Positions 5,342 to 13,034 are shown, counted from the first letter of the stretch. The stretch is 22,659 nucleotides of DNA from Deltaproteobacteria bacterium (GCA_021810985.1 JAJZQA010000003.1:1-22659), one strand, 5' to 3'. The notes: a model not told the origin generated them from the letters alone. Made by a program: numbers and translations.

Positions 5342-7171
5342 CTATTCCACGGTGACGCTTTTTGCCAGGTTGCGAGGCTGATCCACATCGGTGCCCTTCA
5401 TGACCGCCACGTGATAGGCGAGGAGCTGCAGCGGGATGGCCAGGATTACCGGCAGCAGGTCTTCGGCGCAGGGCGGGATCTCGATGGTTGCTTCGGCCTT
5501 TTGGGCCAATTCCGCGTCACCGGCCGTGCAGACCGCGATGACCCGGCCACCGCGGGCGATGACCTCTTCCATGTTGGAGGCAACCTTTTCGTAGGTGTCG
5601 TTGCGGGGCACCAGCACCACCACTGGCATCTTTTCGTCGATCAGGGCGATCGGACCGTGTTTCATCTCTCCGGCCGGGTAGCCTTCGGCATGGATGTAGG
5701 AAATCTCCTTCAGCTTCAGCGCGCCTTCCAGAGCGATCGGGTAGTTGATGCCGCGGCCCAGGTAGAGGAAATCGCTGGCATTCATGTAGGTGCGGGCCAG
5801 CTGTTCCACCTGCGGATTGAGGAGCAGGGTTTCGTCAAGCAGGGACGGCAGGTGCAGCAGGGCCTGGTTCATCGCCTGCCCCTTCTCCCGGTCCAGGGCG
5901 CCGATGGCACGTCCGAGCCTGATGGTGAAGAGATAGAGGGCAATCAGCTGGGTGATGAAGGCCTTGGTGGAGGCGACGCCGATTTCGGGTCCGGCATGGG
6001 TGTAGATTACGCCGTCCGATTCCCGGGCGATGGATGAGTCAACCACATTACAGATGGCGAGGTTTTTCGCTCCGCGGGATTTGCCTTCACGCAGCGCAGC
6101 CAGGGTGTCGGCAGTCTCTCCTGACTGGGAGATCAGCACTAGAAGGGTCTTGTCGTTGATGATCGGGTTGCGGTAGCGGAATTCCGAGGCGATATCCACC
6201 TCGACCGGAATCCGGCAGTGCTCCTCGATGAGAAATTTCCCCACCAGGGCGGCATGCCAGGAGGTGCCGCAGGCGATGATGCAGATTCGATCCACGCTCC
6301 GCAGTTCCTGGTTGGAGAGCCCGAGCGTTTCCAGATGGACATCGCCCTCTCCATCCAGCAGCCGGCCGGCAATGGTGTCGCGAATTGCCCGGGGCTGCTC
6401 GAAGATCTCCTTGAGCATGAAGTGCTTGTAACCGCCCTTTTCCGCCATGAGGGGCGACCAGTCGATATGGCGCGGTTTCTTTACCAGCGATTCGCCGCTG
6501 ATGGTGCTGAAGAGCGCCTGGTTGTCGCGGAAAACTACCATTTCGCCATCTTCCATGAATACCATCTGGCGAGTGTGGGCCAGGATCGCCGGGATATCGG
6601 AGGCAACGAAGTACTCGCTGTCGCCAAGGCCGACCACCATCGGCGAGCCGAGTTTTGCGGCAATGAGTAACTCCGGTTCTTTCTCGCAGAGTATGCAGAC
6701 GGCGTAGGCGCCCCGCAGTTGAGCCAGGGCGTGACGCACGGCCTGTTCGAAATCGTGGACGCTTTGGTAACTCTCCTCCAAAAGGTGGGAGATGACCTCG
6801 GTATCGGTCTCGCTCTGGAAGGTGTGACCCTTGCCGATCAGCATTTCCTTCAGGGCCAGGTAGTTTTCGATGATGCCGTTGTGCACCACAATAAACGAGC
6901 CGCCCTTGTGCGGGTGGGCATTCGTTTCCGAAGGTCTGCCATGGGTAGCCCAGCGGGTATGGCCGATGCCGATTGTTCCCGCGAGCGGTTCCGCCTTCAG
7001 ACGCATTTCGAGGTTTACCAGTTTGCCTTGGCTGCGCCGGATGGAGGATTGGCCGTCCAGCAGGGTACAGATTCCGGCGGAATCGTAGCCCCGGTATTCC
7101 AGTTTTTTCAGTCCGTCAAGGATAATGGGGGTCGCTTCCTGCGCCCCGATGTAACCGACTATTCCGCACAT
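5342..7171 (-). CDS. glmS: Glutamine--fructose-6-phosphate aminotransferase (isomerising)
   Basis: GlmS makes glucosamine-6-phosphate from fructose-6-phosphate and glutamine, the entry step to UDP-GlcNAc for peptidoglycan and LPS. The sequence starts MCGIVGY, so Cys2 is the N-terminal nucleophile of the class II glutaminase domain (about 1-235; also HTRWATHG, HNGIIENY and SETDTEVI). Two SIS sugar-isomerase domains follow (IIACGTSWHA, SQSGETADT; then YLGRGINYPIALEGALKLKE and HGPIALI). The C-terminus DQPRNLAKSVTVE is the canonical active-site tail. At 609 residues it equals the E. coli enzyme. GGAG lies 7 bases before ATG. It sits downstream of glmU on the same strand, but a terminator and a repeat element separate them. 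No glmS ribozyme core was seen in the leader. Confidence 0.98.
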   Translation of the reverse strand: MCGIVGYIGAQEATPIILDGLKKLEYRGYDSAGICTLLDGQSSIRRSQGKLVNLEMRLKAEPLAGTIGIGHTRWATHGRPSETNAHPHKGGSFIVVHNGIIENYLALKEMLIGKGHTFQSETDTEVISHLLEESYQSVHDFEQAVRHALAQLRGAYAVCILCEKEPELLIAAKLGSPMVVGLGDSEYFVASDIPAILAHTRQMVFMEDGEMVVFRDNQALFSTISGESLVKKPRHIDWSPLMAEKGGYKHFMLKEIFEQPRAIRDTIAGRLLDGEGDVHLETLGLSNQELRSVDRICIIACGTSWHAALVGKFLIEEHCRIPVEVDIASEFRYRNPIINDKTLLVLISQSGETADTLAALREGKSRGAKNLAICNVVDSSIARESDGVIYTHAGPEIGVASTKAFITQLIALYLFTIRLGRAIGALDREKGQAMNQALLHLPSLLDETLLLNPQVEQLARTYMNASDFLYLGRGINYPIALEGALKLKEISYIHAEGYPAGEMKHGPIALIDEKMPVVVLVPRNDTYEKVASNMEEVIARGGRVIAVCTAGDAELAQKAEATIEIPPCAEDLLPVILAIPLQLLAYHVAVMKGTDVDQPRNLAKSVTVE

Positions 7172-7189
7172 GGTAATCTCCGAATTACA

Positions 7190-7347
7190 GTTTTGAGAAC
7201 AGTTTTTAGTTTTTGGTTTTTAGTTTTTGGTTAAAAAATGAATCTGAAAGCTTTTCTTTGCTAATGATGAAACGGAAAATCGATTTTGAGGTTTTCTGAA
7301 TTGTTTTTGCCGTTAACTCAAAACCAAAAACCAAAAACCCAAAACCG
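7190..7347. repeat. Large inverted heptamer element with spacer (locus 7)
   Basis: The left arm (7190-7234) is TTTTGAG, TTTTTAG, TTTTTGG, TTTTTAG and TTTTTGG ending in TTAA. The right arm (7313-7347) is the complement: TTAA, then CTCAAAA, CCAAAAA, CCAAAAA and CCCAAAA. A 78-base AT-rich spacer lies between. It fills the glmU-glmS interval, with one arm just past the glmU terminator and the other just before the glmS ribosome site. Confidence 0.75.
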
Positions 7348-7374
7348 AAATAAAACCTGGAACAGGTTTTATTT
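7348..7374 (-). terminator. Perfect 12-bp hairpin terminator of glmU
   Basis: AAATAAAACCTG (7348-7359) pairs perfectly with CAGGTTTTATTT (7363-7374) around a three-base loop. The glmU stop codon (7369-7371) lies inside the stem. On the minus strand the 3' half supplies TTTTATTT as a T-rich tail. The same core (CCTG-NAA-CAGG) occurs in the palindrome at 73-87. Confidence 0.7.
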
Positions 7375-8736
7375 CTTCCGCCACCCTTCCTTGTTCACCT
7401 GGCGACATCGGCCGATGGCGAGGGATCCGGGAGGAACATCCTCCGTTACCGTTGTGCCCGCGGCAATAAGCGAGTTGTTGCCGATCGTTACCGGAGCCAC
7501 GAACTGGACGTCGCTGCCGACGAAGACGCCGTCTTCGATCACGGTGCGGTGTTTGGATACTCCGTCGTAGTTGCAGGTGATGGTGCCGCAGCCGATGTTT
7601 ACGTCGCTGCCGACGCTGGCATCTCCCAGGTAGGTGAGGTGGGAGGCTTTCGAGCCTTTGCCCATGATGACCTTCTTGGTTTCAACGAAGTTGCCGATCT
7701 TTACCTCATCCAGCAGTTCGGTGCCGGGGCGGAGGTGAGCCATGGGGCCGATGGAGACGGCGTCATGGACGATGGAATTCTCCAGGACCGAGCCGGCCTT
7801 GACCACGACCCGGTTGCCGATCCGGCAGCCGCGGATGATTGCTCCCGGTTCGATCAGGCAGTCTTCGCCGATTTCGCTCTGGCCGGAAATATGGACGTTC
7901 GGGCCGATCACCGTGTCCCGGCCGATCAATGTCCCGCGGTCGAGGTAGGTGGTGGCGGGGTCCCTGAGGGTGACGCCGGCGAGCATCTGGCTTTCGTTGA
8001 TTCGTTGGCGCAGGACCGCTTCCGCCGCGGCAAGCTGCACCCGGTCGTTGATGCCCATTACTTCGAGCGGGTCGGCGATCTGGTGAGCGGCGCAGCTGAG
8101 GTCTTGTTCGACGGCCATGCGGATGATATCGGTCAGGTACTGTTCACCCTGGGCATTGTCGCTGCCGAGCCGGGATACGGCGCTGAAGAGGAACTCGGCC
8201 GCAACGCAGTAGATGCCGGAATTGATCTCGTTGATGGCGCGCTGTTCCGGAGTGGCGTCCTTTTCTTCGACAATTGCCGTTACCTCGCCGGCGTTGTTTT
8301 TGATGATTCTGCCGTAGCCGAACGGGTTTTCGAGGGATGCGGTGAGGACCGTTACGGTTGCCTGCCGTTCTTCGTGGTGCTGCAGCAGGTCCCGCAGGGT
8401 CTCGGCTTTCGTGAGCGGCACGTCGCCGCAGAGGATGAGGACATTGCCGTTAAATCCCTGGAGAAGCGGGGCGGCGCAGGCAACGGCGTGTCCGGTACCG
8501 TTCTGCTGTTCCTGGAGGGCGAAGGAAATGTCGCCGCAGCCGGAAAAATGGTCACGCACCGCTTCCGCCTGATGGCCGATTACCACCACGATTTGCGTGG
8601 CGGATGCCTCCCGGGCCGCGCTCAGCGGATATTCAATCAGGGGGGCTCCGGCCAGGGGGTGCATGACCTTGACGAGCTTCGATTTCATTCTCGTGCCCTT
8701 GCCCGCCGCCAGGATGATTGCTGCTATGGATTTCAT
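7369..8736 (-). CDS. glmU: Bifunctional GlmU: GlcN-1-P acetyltransferase / GlcNAc-1-P uridyltransferase
   Basis: GlmU carries out the last two steps to UDP-GlcNAc. The N-terminal nucleotidyltransferase domain has the signature LAAGKGTRMKS near residue 9, then QNGTGHA, LCGDVPL and the NEINSGIY region. The C-terminal half is a left-handed beta-helix of hexapeptide repeats (GRDTVIGPNVHISGQSEIGEDC and onward). It includes HLRPGT, NFVETKK and the acetyltransferase region GDASVGSDVNIGCGTITCNYDG. From ATG 8736 it has 455 residues, as expected (E. coli 456). That start has GGGAGGGAG five bases upstream; a longer frame adds 12 unlikely residues. It probably begins a transcription unit with its own promoter and may feed glmS. 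Confidence 0.97.
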   Translation of the reverse strand: MKSIAAIILAAGKGTRMKSKLVKVMHPLAGAPLIEYPLSAAREASATQIVVVIGHQAEAVRDHFSGCGDISFALQEQQNGTGHAVACAAPLLQGFNGNVLILCGDVPLTKAETLRDLLQHHEERQATVTVLTASLENPFGYGRIIKNNAGEVTAIVEEKDATPEQRAINEINSGIYCVAAEFLFSAVSRLGSDNAQGEQYLTDIIRMAVEQDLSCAAHQIADPLEVMGINDRVQLAAAEAVLRQRINESQMLAGVTLRDPATTYLDRGTLIGRDTVIGPNVHISGQSEIGEDCLIEPGAIIRGCRIGNRVVVKAGSVLENSIVHDAVSIGPMAHLRPGTELLDEVKIGNFVETKKVIMGKGSKASHLTYLGDASVGSDVNIGCGTITCNYDGVSKHRTVIEDGVFVGSDVQFVAPVTIGNNSLIAAGTTVTEDVPPGSLAIGRCRQVNKEGWRKK

Positions 8737-8775
8737 GGGAACTCCCTCCCAACTAGCTAGTTTAAAAAACATTTA

Positions 8776-8804
8776 ACTGTAAACAACCGGAACGGTCAAG
8801 TCAA
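8776..8804 (-). promoter_or_regulatory. Candidate glmU promoter
   Basis: On the minus strand TTGACT (8804-8799) and TACAGT (8781-8776) are separated by exactly 17 bases, 40 bases upstream of the glmU start codon. A palindrome AACTAGCTAGTT (8751-8762) lies just downstream in the leader and could be an operator. Confidence 0.5.
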
Positions 8805-8912
8805 GTCGCTTCTGGCAAAAGGGGGATTTTTTCCCGGTCCCGGACTGCCGGGGCAGGAGGGAATTGTGGCCTGGAGCCGATTTGGCCGATTCGGAATATT
8901 TTCCTTTACAGA

Positions 8913-8987
8913 CCGGCTTCCGACCATTAGGATTTCATTATCCGGGTACCAGCCGAAGATTTTGCGGCTCAAGCCGGCTGTTTTTTT
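8913..8987 (+). promoter_or_regulatory. Structured leader with possible attenuator
   Basis: CCGGCTT (8913-8919) can pair with AAGCCGG (8971-8977), enclosing the hairpins GGAT/ATCC (8930-8943) and AGCCG/CGGCT (8951-8955 with 8965-8969). Alternatively CAGCCG (8950-8955) pairs with CGGCTG (8975-8980), which is followed directly by seven T residues (8981-8987). The two folds exclude each other and the ribosome site starts three bases later. This is the layout of a transcription attenuator or riboswitch, but I do not recognise a known class. Confidence 0.4.
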
Positions 8988-9004
8988 CGCGGGAAGGGAA
9001 TTTC

Positions 9005-9541
9005 ATGGGGATTATTGAGGATGTCGAACTTTTTGAACGGAGCCTGAAGGAGCTGATCATCAAGTATGAACAGTATTTCCTCGGACTGGAGAAGCGCGAG
9101 CCGCTGAAACTCCTGGAAGAGGTGGAGCGTCTTTCGAGGCGTTATACCGCGGCAGCAATTTCCAATACGATGCTCCTATTTCGCTACAACTCCGTCAAAT
9201 CACGCCTGGTAAGCTACCGGCAATACTGGAACCGGATCAACCGGCAGATAGAAGAGGGGAAGTATTCCCGGGATCGTTTCAAGATGCAGCGAAACCAGGC
9301 CTCCGGACCGCAAAACCTGCCGGCCGTCTCTGTTGATTCGCAGGTTGACCGGGTCTATCGTGAATACACCGAAGCCTGCCGCTTATGTAATGTGACGACA
9401 TCCAACATCAGCAAGGAGGCGATCTCGGCCACCCTGGAGAAACATCGGGCCGCCATCAGGGAAAAGTACCGCTGCCAGGATCTGGAATTCCGGGTTCTCG
9501 TGGAAGACGGGAAACCGAAGATCAAGGCGCGCCCGAAATAG
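9005..9541 (+). CDS. MXAN_5187 C-terminal-domain-like protein, function unknown
   Basis: The protein has 178 residues and is mostly helical and charged. The region NTMLLFRYNSVKSRLVSYRQ-YWNRINRQIEEGKY (about 56-90) resembles the conserved core of the MXAN_5187 C-terminal domain known from myxobacteria and Geobacter relatives, where it often ends larger regulatory proteins. Here it stands alone. A second conserved-looking block is VYREYTEACRLCN (about 117-129), and the C-terminus is basic. ATG 9005 is chosen for GGGAAGGGAA 5 bases upstream; the open frame continues further 5' only through the structured leader. The function is not known. No membrane segment or signal peptide is seen. Confidence 0.65.
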   Translation: MGIIEDVELFERSLKELIIKYEQYFLGLEKREPLKLLEEVERLSRRYTAAAISNTMLLFRYNSVKSRLVSYRQYWNRINRQIEEGKYSRDRFKMQRNQASGPQNLPAVSVDSQVDRVYREYTEACRLCNVTTSNISKEAISATLEKHRAAIREKYRCQDLEFRVLVEDGKPKIKARPK

Positions 9542-9834
9542 TTTCCATCCGGCAACGAGTTTTGTGCCCATCGGCCCGTTTCGGCCATGAAAAAGCCGGG
9601 CTGAATCAGAGTTGCACGAGGTACCGGGAAAAATTTCTCAATTCCGCGGAAGAACTGCCGATAGTAGTTAAAGCAGCAGAGGGTGCGTCGATACGGCCAT
9701 GCTGGTGCCGGTTTGATGACGGAATTTTCCGGGACCCTCTTATTCCAATTCCATTTCAAGATCCTCTCTGCGTTGGCTTGTCTTCGCCGTCTTGAGATCA
9801 GGAATTGGTAGTACTTCAAGCAGTTTCCATCCGG
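9540..9834. repeat. 13-bp direct repeats around a 269-base gene-free stretch
   Basis: AGTTTCCATCCGG occurs at 9540-9552, overlapping the stop codon of the upstream gene, and again at 9822-9834, next to the ribosome site of the downstream gene. Allowing a CAAC insertion in the first copy, the match runs on through GAGTTTT. The 269 bases between hold no convincing gene. They contain an imperfect inverted repeat, GTACCGGGAAAAATT (about 9621-9635) against AATTTTCCGGGACCC (about 9722-9737), that could fold over a long loop. Confidence 0.5.
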
Positions 9835-9841
9835 AGTTTTC

Positions 9842-10378
9842 ATGGATGTACGAGCACTTAAGGCCGGATTGACGCCCCTCTTCCTACCGGTCCCGCCAAT
9901 GATTGAAAGATGCCTTGGCTACAGGGGCGAGGGCCGTTTCGTGGCCCTGTCCTGGGAACATTTTGACGAATTGTGTTTCCATGATGATTTTTTGAATTGC
10001 GGAACCCTTGATTCCGCGAGCTGGCAGCTCTTTAACCAACACCCGTTCGTCAGGCTCCATCTGCGTCCCTTTGATTTTGGCTCCGGCGAATTACCCGCGC
10101 GCCACTGGCTGCTGCTGGACCGGAAAACCCGGCGATTTTACGTGGGGGAAAGGGACGCCGTCGAAGCTTTTCTCGAAGCGGAAGCTTACCCTGCCGGAAA
10201 GACCGAAGGACAGCACCATCGAGAAACAACGATTACTCTGGACGAGTTTATCGCCATGTCCGGAAACATCGAAGAGCTGCTGGGGCAGGAAATGTTTTCC
10301 GCGGAGTTGATGAAAAAATTGCAGGAGCAGCAGGCCGTTTGTTCCGAACTGCGTGAGTGGTTGGAGAGACTGGGATAG
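9842..10378 (+). CDS. Hypothetical protein
   Basis: I do not recognise this protein of 178 residues. It is soluble with no signal peptide. The N-terminal half is rich in aromatic residues (LSWEHFDELCFHDDFLNCG, SWQLFNQHPFVRLHLRPFDF), followed by a likely beta-strand pair HWLLLDRKTRRFYVGERDAV. The C-terminal 50 residues are helical and acidic, ending in a probable coiled coil (AELMKKLQEQQAVCSELREWLERL). The tail could bind a partner or dimerise. GGAG lies 5 bases before ATG. Its neighbour upstream on the same strand is the MXAN_5187-like gene, 300 bases away, so co-transcription is possible but not shown. A heptamer element follows its stop. Confidence 0.7.
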   Translation: MDVRALKAGLTPLFLPVPPMIERCLGYRGEGRFVALSWEHFDELCFHDDFLNCGTLDSASWQLFNQHPFVRLHLRPFDFGSGELPARHWLLLDRKTRRFYVGERDAVEAFLEAEAYPAGKTEGQHHRETTITLDEFIAMSGNIEELLGQEMFSAELMKKLQEQQAVCSELREWLERLG

Positions 10379-10390
10379 AAGAAAGAAGCT

Positions 10391-10444
10391 AAGTTTTAGG
10401 TTTTTAGTTTTAAGTGTTAGGTCAAAACTAAAAACTAAAAACTA
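10391..10444. repeat. Inverted heptamer-repeat hairpin (locus 8), convergent gene ends
   Basis: The left arm TTTTAGG, TTTTTAG, TTTTAAG (10393-10413) faces the right arm CAAAACTAAAAACTAAAAACTA (10423-10444) across an 8-base loop. It lies between two convergent genes and supplies the TAG stop (10442-10444, minus strand) of the DUF5714-type gene. It is the last member of the family in this window. Confidence 0.7.
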
Positions 10445-11176
10445 CCCCCCCGACCGACAGAGCCGGATGCCTTTTTCCTGATGAAACGGACAGTCCTGCT
10501 CCAAGCACTCTCGGTTCAACCGGCCGAAAATACAGCTTATTTCCTTCCTTGCCGGTAGCACAATCCCAAACTCAGCTTCCAGAAATTGTACGGCGGTGAA
10601 GATTGCCAACAGGGAATCGCGTTTGCAGCAGCGGGCTCCCCCGCTTCGGGCAATGTTCAGGAGGCTTTCCGCCGTCATCCGGTTACTCAGTCCCCGCTCA
10701 CAGGTTGACAGTGGTGTGGCGGAAGTGATCAGGCTGACGAAAATTCCGGTTCCAATCCCCGCGCCACAGGCTCCATGAAACCCGCAGAACCCCCCCTTGA
10801 TATCCTCAGACCGTTGCCGAGCCTTGCGAATCAGGGCCGCTTTTTCCTCCCTTGGCAAATCCTTCATCACCGCATAGGTGGCAAGCAACACCGCGGGCAC
10901 GAGAAAATGGTGCTCAGGGCCGTGCATGTTCATTGCAGGGTGTTTCATGAGCATTTCCGCCAGGGAGATGGGGTCGCGGACTTCGCTGCCGATGCAAACC
11001 AGCTCGATGACGTCCTGGGCGGAACCCCGGTGACAGCTGTCGCAAATGTAGTGACCGTTTACGCAGTGGGCATTGCCGCTGGTCGTTGCACCGCAGAAAT
11101 GGCAGGAAAGAGATCGTTGTTCGGAAAAATATTCAAGCTCGGCGCCGCAGAGGAGGCAGCCGGAATGGTGGGGCAT
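10442..11176 (-). CDS. DUF5714-type cysteine-rich protein
   Basis: This protein of 244 residues has 17 cysteines. The N-terminus carries two zinc-ribbon-like pairs, C7-x2-C10 and C25-x2-C28, followed by C38 and C45-x2-C48. The central part has MHGPEHHFLVPAVLLATY, GGFCGFHGACGAGIGTGIF and ARCCKRD, a pattern I associate with DUF5714 proteins found mainly in methanogens and strict anaerobes. The C-terminus has REC-x4-DCPFHQ. The glycine-rich GFCGFHGACGAGIG block with histidines suggests a metal or corrinoid-type site, but that is inference. No reaction is known. AAAGGA lies 9 bases before ATG. Its stop codon is provided by the adjoining heptamer repeat. Confidence 0.65.
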   Translation of the reverse strand: MPHHSGCLLCGAELEYFSEQRSLSCHFCGATTSGNAHCVNGHYICDSCHRGSAQDVIELVCIGSEVRDPISLAEMLMKHPAMNMHGPEHHFLVPAVLLATYAVMKDLPREEKAALIRKARQRSEDIKGGFCGFHGACGAGIGTGIFVSLITSATPLSTCERGLSNRMTAESLLNIARSGGARCCKRDSLLAIFTAVQFLEAEFGIVLPARKEISCIFGRLNRECLEQDCPFHQEKGIRLCRSGG

Positions 11177-11221
11177 GGGGTGAATCCTTTCTGGCTACAA
11201 AGGTCATAGAGTAAAGACCAA

Positions 11222-11249
11222 TACATACCACACCATTGTTTTAATTCAA
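11222..11249 (-). promoter_or_regulatory. Weak candidate promoter of the DUF5714-type gene
   Basis: On the minus strand TTGAAT (11249-11244) and TATGTA (11227-11222) are 16 bases apart in an AT-rich stretch, 46 bases before the start codon. Confidence 0.3.
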
Positions 11250-11318
11250 TAAAATAGTATTCTTTGGCTCTACTTCCGTCATTCGCGGGTGACTTTCCGG
11301 GGCGGCTGATAGATCTTG

Positions 11319-12764
11319 TTACAGTGTCTCTTCCGTGAGGAGGGGAATCAGCAGCCTGAAGGTCGTTCCGGCGCCGACCTGGGAATTGAAATCGACGAAC
11401 CCGCGGTGTTTGCTGATAACATCGCAGACCATGGCAAGGCCGAGTCCCGTGCCTTTTTCGTTCTCTTTCGTGGTGAAGTACGGCTCGAAAATTCGCGTCC
11501 GGGTATTTTCACTCATGCCGATGCCCATGTCGGTGACCGAGATCCGGCCGTATCTGCCCGGTGGCGCCGTTCCGGTGGAGAAACAGACTTCCCGGTTCAG
11601 GCCGAGTTGATCGATGGTGATGGTCAGCACGCCGCCGCCCGGCATGGCATCCCGGGCGTTGGCAACCAGATTCACCAGGACCTGTTCCAACAATACCTCA
11701 TCAGCGATGGCGATCAGCGGTTTTTCGTAGACCATGATCGAGACCCTGATTTTCCTGCCGGCCATCAGGGGTAGATAATTTTCCGCTTTCAGTATGATTT
11801 CATTGAGATTCACGATTCTTGGTTCGGACTGTTTTTTTCTGCTGAAGGCCAGCAGATCGTTTGTCAGGCGCGCGGCCCGGTTGGCTGAGGTGATGATCTT
11901 TCCTGCATAATTGTACAAGGGGTCATCCTTATCCATCTTCATCTGGAGGTAATTTGCGTAGCCGACCACGGCGGTAAGGATGTTGGAGAATTCATGCGTG
12001 ATGCCGCCGGCAAGCTGTCCTACCGCCTCCAACCTCTGGGCTTGGGAGAGCTGCGCCTGAAGGCGGCGCTGTTCCTTAACGGCCTGTCGATGCTCGATGA
12101 TCTCTTGTTCCAATGCCCGGTTCGAGGCACTTAACTCATGATCTCGCTGTTGAATGGTCCGCCTCAACAGGAAATCCGAACGGTAGTAGCGCTCCATCGC
12201 GTAGCAGGCAAACATTCCGGTAATGTTGAAGGAGATGAAAGTAAAGGTATTGCTGAACAGGACCGGGGTCGAGGTGCCGATGGTCAGGAGTGCCGCTGCT
12301 TCATAGAGAATAAAGAGACTCCAGGCGAGCAGGCTTGCTGCGAGGAAGCGAAGGCGGAAGTAGAAGAGCAGACACAGCAAGAGTCCGGCGTAGTAGAGGG
12401 AATTGCCGGGTGGGGCCGCCTTGATGCTCATGGCGACGATTCCCGCCCCGGCCGCAAAGCAGGCGAGGAACAGGGACGGCGTCAGTGCCTGGGAATAGTG
12501 TTTCGAGTGCGAGAACAGGTAAATTGCCAGCAGCAACGGACAGACCAGTAGGTAGCGGATGCCCCAGGCCTGAGGCAGGATATCGGGAATGATCAGGTAG
12601 TCATGGATACCGAACAGTCCATAGAGAAGGCATCCCAACAGCAGATAGCGTCTCAGGTTACGGATGTTTTTGTCGAAATAGTCGGCCTGGAAGGCCGCTT
12701 CGAGTTCCGGATTTGAAAACGAGAGCGTTGCTACATTGAAAGGGACCTCTTTCCGTGAATACAT
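11319..12764 (-). CDS. Membrane-bound histidine kinase (orphan)
   Basis: A sensor kinase of 481 residues. The N-terminal 40 residues are cytoplasmic. About six hydrophobic segments follow between residues 40 and 205 (for example YLLLGCLLYGLFGI, FLAASLLAWSLFILYEAA), forming a membrane sensor with short loops. A coiled coil (about 215-250) leads to the dimerisation domain, LAGGITHEFSNILTA, with phospho-acceptor H257. The ATPase domain has NLVANARDAMP (N box), DMGIGM (G1), FEPYFTTK (F box) and GTGLGLAM (G2). No receiver domain is attached and no response regulator is next to it, so its partner lies elsewhere. GGGGA lies 6 bases before ATG. The signal sensed is unknown. The kinase core is similar to that of the hybrid kinase at 18.1-20.2 kb. 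Confidence 0.9.
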   Translation of the reverse strand: MYSRKEVPFNVATLSFSNPELEAAFQADYFDKNIRNLRRYLLLGCLLYGLFGIHDYLIIPDILPQAWGIRYLLVCPLLLAIYLFSHSKHYSQALTPSLFLACFAAGAGIVAMSIKAAPPGNSLYYAGLLLCLLFYFRLRFLAASLLAWSLFILYEAAALLTIGTSTPVLFSNTFTFISFNITGMFACYAMERYYRSDFLLRRTIQQRDHELSASNRALEQEIIEHRQAVKEQRRLQAQLSQAQRLEAVGQLAGGITHEFSNILTAVVGYANYLQMKMDKDDPLYNYAGKIITSANRAARLTNDLLAFSRKKQSEPRIVNLNEIILKAENYLPLMAGRKIRVSIMVYEKPLIAIADEVLLEQVLVNLVANARDAMPGGGVLTITIDQLGLNREVCFSTGTAPPGRYGRISVTDMGIGMSENTRTRIFEPYFTTKENEKGTGLGLAMVCDVISKHRGFVDFNSQVGAGTTFRLLIPLLTEETL

Positions 12765-12911
12765 ACTTTTCCCCGATTATTTATGAAGATAACGCAGTTT
12801 GCGGAGTTTTGGGTAATGTGTTGGAGTTCATGGAAATCAGATATCTCATGGTCAGGAGGGGAACGTCAACGGTAAAAAGGAACGTGAAGAATTTGCCCTT
12901 CTGTTTTCCGA

Positions 12912-12941
12912 TTGACAGCAGAGGGAGGAGAGGGCTACCTT
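12912..12941 (+). promoter_or_regulatory. Possible promoter upstream of hrpB
   Basis: A perfect -35 box TTGACA (12912-12917) is followed after 18 bases by TACCTT (12936-12941), a poor -10 box, 93 bases before the hrpB start. It lies in the 270-base divergent gap between the membrane kinase and hrpB; nothing else stands out there. Confidence 0.25.
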
Positions 12942-13034
12942 CGGTCCGGCAGTAATTTTTGACCGATTTGCATCATTCTTCAGCAAAGGCAAATAGGTAA
13001 CCCCTCACCATCAATCTCTACAGGTAGCTATTCC

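Noticed and set aside
7172..7368. glmS ribozyme
   Set aside because: The leader is filled by the heptamer element and AT-rich sequence; the ribozyme core was not seen.
7549..8760. A 403-codon open frame opposite glmU
   Set aside because: It lies fully antisense to a complete glmU, shows no domain and is explained by GC-rich codon usage. The same holds for the long frames opposite glmS, hrpB and the kinases.
715..10444. CRISPR array formed by the heptamer tracts
   Set aside because: The units are 7 bases long, in tandem and scattered at many loci, with no 25-40 base repeats or regular spacers and no cas genes.
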